64,000 nt of DNA from Enterococcus quebecensis. Lineage in GTDB: Bacteria; Bacillota; Bacilli; Lactobacillales; Enterococcaceae. Position 1 is the stretch's first letter. Each line of letters starts with the position of its first letter. The notes under the pieces were generated by a model, which was not told the DNA's origin, made no database searches, and worked only from the letters and a program-made list of their open reading frames with translations. The translations under genes were made by a program, and so were the position numbers. The stretch covers positions 62,001-126,000 of the forward strand of contig NZ_MIKB01000017.1 in assembly GCF_001730365.1 (NCBI RefSeq), written 5' to 3'. Shown here piece by piece: positions 60,537-64,000 of this stretch.

Positions 60537-60989
60537 ATGAGTAGAGAAATGACTGGATTAAAATTTTATTTTAGAAATGGTGAAACTTGGACGATTGGTC
60601 GTCGCTTCATCGGAGATTTATGGATTAAACAAATCACAACCAGCTTTGGCCGCATTCATGGAAGCGAATTTATGGAAATTCATCCATGTGAAGGGTTTAA
60701 AATCGAAATTTTCCAAGAAGGCGATCATGTACAAACGCATGATATCAATCTTGGCGGACTTGAGTTAGGTATGTTTGCCCGTGCTTTAAAATATGAAGAT
60801 ATCGAACGTATGGAAATTTTATTCAAAACTGGTGCGCCGGATTTAGTTTACTTCCCATACAAAGATAAAACTGACGAAGGATTAGACAACATCTATCAAT
60901 CGACTAAAGTCAGTGAAAAAACAAAAAGCTTATATATCGTAATTGACCCTAAACAAACAGTTGACGATGTATATGGTGATGAATTCTAA
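60537..60989 (+). CDS. Uncharacterised protein of 150 residues
   Basis: Not recognised. Beta-rich: GLKFYFRNGETWTIGRRFIGDLWIKQITTSFGRIHGSEFMEIHP, then a helical HDINLGGLELGMFARALKYEDIERMEI and a final IYQSTKVSEKTKSLYIVIDP with an acidic tail. The sandwich-like first half suggests a small enzyme or sensor; nothing more can be said. AAGGAG precedes the ATG. Single gene with its own terminator. Confidence 0.7.
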   Translation: MSREMTGLKFYFRNGETWTIGRRFIGDLWIKQITTSFGRIHGSEFMEIHPCEGFKIEIFQEGDHVQTHDINLGGLELGMFARALKYEDIERMEILFKTGAPDLVYFPYKDKTDEGLDNIYQSTKVSEKTKSLYIVIDPKQTVDDVYGDEF

Positions 60990-61003
60990 TTTCTAACCTA
61001 TTT

Positions 61004-61042
61004 TAACCGTAGATTTCTTTTTAGAAATTCTACGGTTTTTTC
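61004..61042 (+). terminator. Terminator after hypothetical gene
   Basis: ACCGTAGATTTCT with AGAAATTCTACGGT, one bulge, then TTTTTT. Confidence 0.85.
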
Positions 61043-61073
61043 GTCAAAAACAATCTATAAAGAGGTGTTAAAA

Positions 61074-62054
61074 ATGAAAGCAATAGAACTGTCATACGTT
61101 GAAAATCAAGCAATTTTAGAACTGAATAATGATTTTGAGTTACCTAAAAGAAAGACCAATCAATTATTAGTAAAGGTAGAAGCTGCCGCAATCAATCGGA
61201 CAGATCTAGTAGCGAAAGAGACCGGGAAATTACCAAAAGGCAATACAATTTTGGGTGTTGAAGTTTCTGGTATTGTAATAGAAAGTGATTCTAAAGTCTT
61301 TCCATGTGGAAGTCGTGTAATGGGACTTGTTAATGGTGGCGGTTACGCTGAGTATGCTGTGATGAATCTTGGCAACGCAATGCCCCTATCTGAAAAACTA
61401 TCATTTGAAGAAGGTGCAGCTATTCCAGAAGTGTTTTTGACAGCATATCAGACGTTATTTTGGCTCGGGGAGCTAAAGTCTACAGAGTCAGTCCTGATAC
61501 ATGCAGGTGCTAGTGGTGTAGGAACAGCTGCAATTCAGTTAGTCAAACAACTCACTTCAGCAAAAATTTTTGTGACAGCAAGCAGTGCCGAGAAACTCGA
61601 ATTATGTCATACATTAGGAGCAGATGTTCTTATTAATTATCATGAAAAAGACTTTAGCGAGATAATTCAGCAAGAAACAGTAGGCAAAGGTGTAGATGTT
61701 ATTTTAGACTTTGTCGGTGCATCTTATTGGGACAAAAATTTAGCAAGTCTTTCTTATGATGGTCGGTTGATATTAATTGGAATTCTTGGTGGCGCGCTTG
61801 TAAAAGATGTGAATCTAATGAATCTATTAGAAAAAAGGATAACCATTAAAGGAACATTGCTCACACCTAGAAGTGATGAGTATAAAGCTAGATTAACTAA
61901 AGAATTTTCAGAAAAAACAAAGATGTTGTTTGAAACGGGGCATTTAAAACCAATCATAGATTCAATTTTTTTACTGAAAGAGGTTGAACAAGCCCACCAA
62001 CTTATGAAAAGTAATAAAAATAAAGGGAAAATCATTTTAAAAATAAATCGTTGA
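61074..62054 (+). CDS. Zinc-free medium-chain reductase (quinone oxidoreductase type)
   Basis: 326 residues of the MDR family: NRTDLVAKETGKLP near the N-terminus, HAGASGVGTAAIQLVKQL as the NADPH dinucleotide loop (about 145-162), and GGYAEY. Zinc ligands of alcohol dehydrogenases are absent, so a quinone or enone reductase is likely. ATG 61074 follows GAGGTG; 61065 GTG is less likely. Single gene before the aro leader. Confidence 0.88.
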   Translation: MKAIELSYVENQAILELNNDFELPKRKTNQLLVKVEAAAINRTDLVAKETGKLPKGNTILGVEVSGIVIESDSKVFPCGSRVMGLVNGGGYAEYAVMNLGNAMPLSEKLSFEEGAAIPEVFLTAYQTLFWLGELKSTESVLIHAGASGVGTAAIQLVKQLTSAKIFVTASSAEKLELCHTLGADVLINYHEKDFSEIIQQETVGKGVDVILDFVGASYWDKNLASLSYDGRLILIGILGGALVKDVNLMNLLEKRITIKGTLLTPRSDEYKARLTKEFSEKTKMLFETGHLKPIIDSIFLLKEVEQAHQLMKSNKNKGKIILKINR

Positions 62055-62145
62055 ATAGTCAAAAATATCAGTATGTAAAACATTGGTACGTAAAGCTTTA
62101 TATATAATATGCACAAGGATTTTAAATAATATTAAGAAAAATAGG

Positions 62146-62174
62146 TTGACACCACGTATACCTAGGTATATACT
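62146..62174 (+). promoter_or_regulatory. aro operon promoter with palindromic operator
   Basis: -35 TTGACA (62146-62151), 17-bp spacer, -10 TATACT (62169-62174). The spacer holds TATACCTAGGTATA (62157-62170), a perfect 14-bp palindrome that overlaps the -10, an apparent operator for an unknown regulator. Confidence 0.8.
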
Positions 62175-62214
62175 GATAACAATTCTTAAATAATCAGTTA
62201 CGGAGTGATTCATA

Positions 62215-62277
62215 ATGACAACCATGAAACATAACCAAATACAACTGAATAATTATTACTTTAGCTATTTTAGATGA
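62215..62277 (+). CDS. Aromatic-rich leader peptide of aro operon
   Basis: A 20-codon ORF, MTTMKHNQIQLNNYYFSYFR, with GGAG 9 nt upstream of the ATG, too short for automated tracks. The last seven residues hold Tyr-Tyr-Phe-Ser-Tyr-Phe, all codons for the operon's end products Tyr and Phe. It lies 41 bp after the promoter -10 and ahead of a terminator. A leader peptide whose translation senses charged tRNA-Tyr/Phe fits (attenuation). Inferred, not shown. Confidence 0.65.
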   Translation: MTTMKHNQIQLNNYYFSYFR

Positions 62278-62408
62278 GTTTGTATTCATGAACATTGTGG
62301 ATGCAGACTAGCAAGTTTGTATCTATGATGGCTAGGGGATTTTGAGATGACTTTCAGCCGCGTAGATGAGTAAATCTATAGTGGCTTTTATATTACCTAT
62401 TTTTTGTG
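62278..62408 (+). other. Aro leader region with direct repeats
   Basis: AGTTTGTAT occurs at 62277-62285 and 62314-62322; TAGATGAGT at 62271-62279 and 62363-62371. CTAGC/GCTAG (62308-62312, 62331-62335) and TAGAT/ATCTA in AGCC...GGCT (62356-62386) form hairpins. GTATTCA and TGAACA at 62282-62294 could pair with the terminator arms, a possible antiterminator. Confidence 0.5.
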
Positions 62409-62455
62409 AGGTGTTCACTGTAGATTTTTCTAAAATTTACGTGAATACCTTTTTT
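62409..62455 (+). terminator. Attenuator terminator before aroE
   Basis: AGGTGTTCAC (62409-62418) pairs with GTGAATACCT (62441-62450) with a wobble; TAGATTTT/AAAATTTA extends the stem; then a T run. Located 34 bp before the aroE ATG. Confidence 0.75.
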
Positions 62456-62489
62456 GTTTGAAAAAAATCAGATTTCAGGAGGAATTAAG

Positions 62490-63359
62490 ATGGAAAATAA
62501 GATCACAGGTCATACAAGGTTAGCTGCATTATTTGCTACACCAATCCGTCACAGCGTTTCACCAATGATTCACAATACAGCTTTTCAGGCATTAGGTATA
62601 GATGCAGTATATCTTGCTTTTGAAGTGGGGACACAAGGACTGTCACAAGCCATTGATTCAATCAGAAACTTGGAAATGTTAGGTGCAAACCTATCAATGC
62701 CAAATAAAATTTTAGCTGTGGAGCATATGGATGAGTTGAGTGAAGCTGCTCGCTTGATTGGAGCAGTTAATACGATTACCAATGATAATGGCAAGTTAAC
62801 TGGTCATAATACCGATGGTACAGGTTTCATGAGAAGTTTAGAAGACATCGATGTAAATATTATTGGAAAAAAAATGACGATCATCGGTGCTGGTGGAGCA
62901 GCTACAGCGATTATCGTACAAGCAGCTTTAGATGGTGTGAAAGAAATCACTGTCTACAATCGAAAAGATGATTTTTATGATAATATCAAGAAAAAATTGG
63001 CTTATATATCTGATAATACAGATTGCATTATCACACTGCATGACTTAGCAGATCAGAATGAATTGGCGAAAGATGTGGCTGGAAGTGCCTTATTATTAAA
63101 TGCAACAGGTGTTGGTATGAAACCACTAGAAACACAAACACCGATTCAAGATTTTTCAATAATACGTCCTGATTTGGCTGTATGTGATGTGATTTATACA
63201 CCGCGAGAAACAGAATTTTTAAAGCAAGCTCGTTTGCGAGGCGCCAAAACAAACAACGGACTAGGTATGTTGTTGTATCAAGGAGCTGCTGCTTTTGAAA
63301 AATGGACAGGAAAAGAAATGCCGATAGAAATCGTTAAACCAATTATTGAAAACAACTAA
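62490..63359 (+). CDS. aroE: Shikimate dehydrogenase
   Basis: 289 residues: substrate-binding HSVSPMIHNTAFQ, LSMPNKILAVEHMDEL and GHNTDGTGF with the catalytic Lys (NK) and Asp, NADP loop GAGGAATAIIVQAA. Reduces 3-dehydroshikimate. ATG 62490 after AGGAGG; an upstream frame start is in the terminator. First gene of the aromatic amino acid operon, followed by aroF 27 bp later. Confidence 0.96.
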   Translation: MENKITGHTRLAALFATPIRHSVSPMIHNTAFQALGIDAVYLAFEVGTQGLSQAIDSIRNLEMLGANLSMPNKILAVEHMDELSEAARLIGAVNTITNDNGKLTGHNTDGTGFMRSLEDIDVNIIGKKMTIIGAGGAATAIIVQAALDGVKEITVYNRKDDFYDNIKKKLAYISDNTDCIITLHDLADQNELAKDVAGSALLLNATGVGMKPLETQTPIQDFSIIRPDLAVCDVIYTPRETEFLKQARLRGAKTNNGLGMLLYQGAAAFEKWTGKEMPIEIVKPIIENN

Positions 63360-63386
63360 TTAGAAATTATCGAGGGAGAGAACAAA

Positions 63387-64000
63387 ATGATCGTAATTAT
63401 GAAATCAGAAGCAACTAAAGCACAAATTAATACAGTAATCGAGCGAGTAAAAAAAGAAGGACTGGAAGTTCATCTAAGTGAAGGGAAAGAGCAGACAATC
63501 ATTGGTTTAGTTGGTGATACGAGAAAAATGCAGGATGTAGCATTCAATAGTTACGATGGTGTTGAAAACGCAGTTAGAATTTCACTAACATACAAATTGA
63601 CTAGTCGTGAATTTCATCCAGAGAATACAGTGGTCGATGTGGATGGTGTGAAAATAGGTGATGGAAGTATGACCATGATGGCAGGTCCGTGTTCAATTGA
63701 GGGTCTGGATCAAATTCGTGAATGTGCTAGAATCGCTAAAGCTGGCGGTGCAACAATTTTACGTGGGGGAGCGTTTAAACCAAGAACATCCCCATACGCA
63801 TTTCAAGGTTTGGAAGAAGAAGGATTGAAGTACATTCGTCAAGCGGCAGATGAGTTTGGCATGAAAGTGATCACAGAAGTAATGGATGAAGCACATATTG
63901 ATATGATTGCCGAATACAGTGATATTTTACAAATCGGTGCTAGAAATATGCAAAACTTTAAATTATTACAGGCTGTTGGAAAAACTGGTAAACCAATCGG
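63387..64000 (+). CDS. aroF: 3-deoxy-7-phosphoheptulonate synthase, 3' end cut by window
   Basis: 204 codons visible, ending inside the barrel. N-terminal ferredoxin-like regulatory part (about 1-70), then the KDPG-type core [38 protein letters not shown] and [28 protein letters not shown]. This is the AroF/AroA type I-beta DAHP synthase, the first step of the pathway. AGGGAGAG lies before the ATG. Probably feedback-inhibited through the N-terminal domain. Follows aroE. Confidence 0.95.
   Translation, partial: MIVIMKSEATKAQINTVIERVKKEGLEVHLSEGKEQTIIGLVGDTRKMQDVAFNSYDGVENAVRISLTYKLTSREFHPENTVVDVDGVKIGDGSMTMMAGPCSIEGLDQIRECARIAKAGGATILRGGAFKPRTSPYAFQGLEEEGLKYIRQAADEFGMKVITEVMDEAHIDMIAEYSDILQIGARNMQNFKLLQAVGKTGKPI

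Noticed and set aside
62175-62489. T-box riboswitch before aroE
   Set aside because: No T-box sequence (AGGGTGGNACCGCG-like) or specifier-loop pattern is visible; the peptide-type leader explains the region better.

Overview
The window is about 64 kb of low-GC Gram-positive chromosome. The ebs locus at the left end, PyrR- and FMN-controlled leaders, the scpA-scpB-rluB and fer-ypbB-recQ clusters, HU next to der, and the ypiA/ypiB and mazG-dapB-cca clusters point to Enterococcus, close to the E. faecalis group. The species is not determined. It looks like ordinary core chromosome: I see no rRNA, tRNA, insertion sequence, prophage or CRISPR array.

Layout. 1-1.7 kb: ebsC (cut by the window edge), an RNase HI-like gene, ebsA and a cold shock gene. 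1.8-6.1 kb: fhs, a coupled pair (membrane protein plus HEPN-like/CBS protein), lspA and an RluD-type pseudouridine synthase. 6.1-18.2 kb: the complete de novo pyrimidine operon pyrR-pyrP-pyrB-pyrC-carA-carB-pyrK-pyrD-pyrF-pyrE behind a PyrR attenuator. 18.4-21.5 kb: alpha-carbonic anhydrase, a LysR regulator and an aminotransferase. 21.6-25.1 kb: lone pstS behind Pho-box-like repeats, convergent with a PhoP/PhoR-type two-component pair. 25.9-28.6 kb: ylxM-ffh, then rpsP-khpA. 28.7-35.9 kb: mixed accessory genes (DUF1576 transporter-like protein, TetR, YxeA-like protein, a frameshifted P-loop gene, a secreted PPIase lipoprotein, MupG, an alpha/beta hydrolase). 36.1-39.6 kb: xerD, ribT, scpA, scpB, rluB. 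39.7-40.9 kb: FMN riboswitch and ribU. 41-47.4 kb: hydrolase, ferredoxin, ypbB-like gene, recQ, LysM protein, cmk, S1 protein. 47.6-51 kb: AraC-type regulator with a degenerate receiver, acylating aldehyde dehydrogenase, CorA. 51.2-53.3 kb: der, HU and an unlisted 33-residue peptide gene. 53.8-60.5 kb: AroB-like protein, ypiA, ypiB/reoY, YitT, mazG, dapB, cca, thioesterase-like protein. 60.5-64 kb: a hypothetical gene, a medium-chain reductase and the start of the aromatic amino acid operon (aroE, aroF cut by the window edge).

The strongest unusual signal is the 62.15-62.46 kb leader before aroE. It has a near-consensus promoter with a perfect 14-bp palindrome in its spacer, a 20-codon ORF ending in Tyr-Tyr-Phe-Ser-Tyr-Phe-Arg, and an intrinsic terminator just before aroE. 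This looks like ribosome-mediated attenuation of aromatic amino acid synthesis, in a group where T-boxes usually do that job. Other notable points: an AraC regulator whose receiver has lost all the canonical phosphorylation residues, a HEPN-like motif fused to CBS domains, a degenerate DHQ-synthase paralogue, a P-loop gene broken at a nine-A tract, and a degenerate element repeated in the pyrR, pyrB and ribU leaders.
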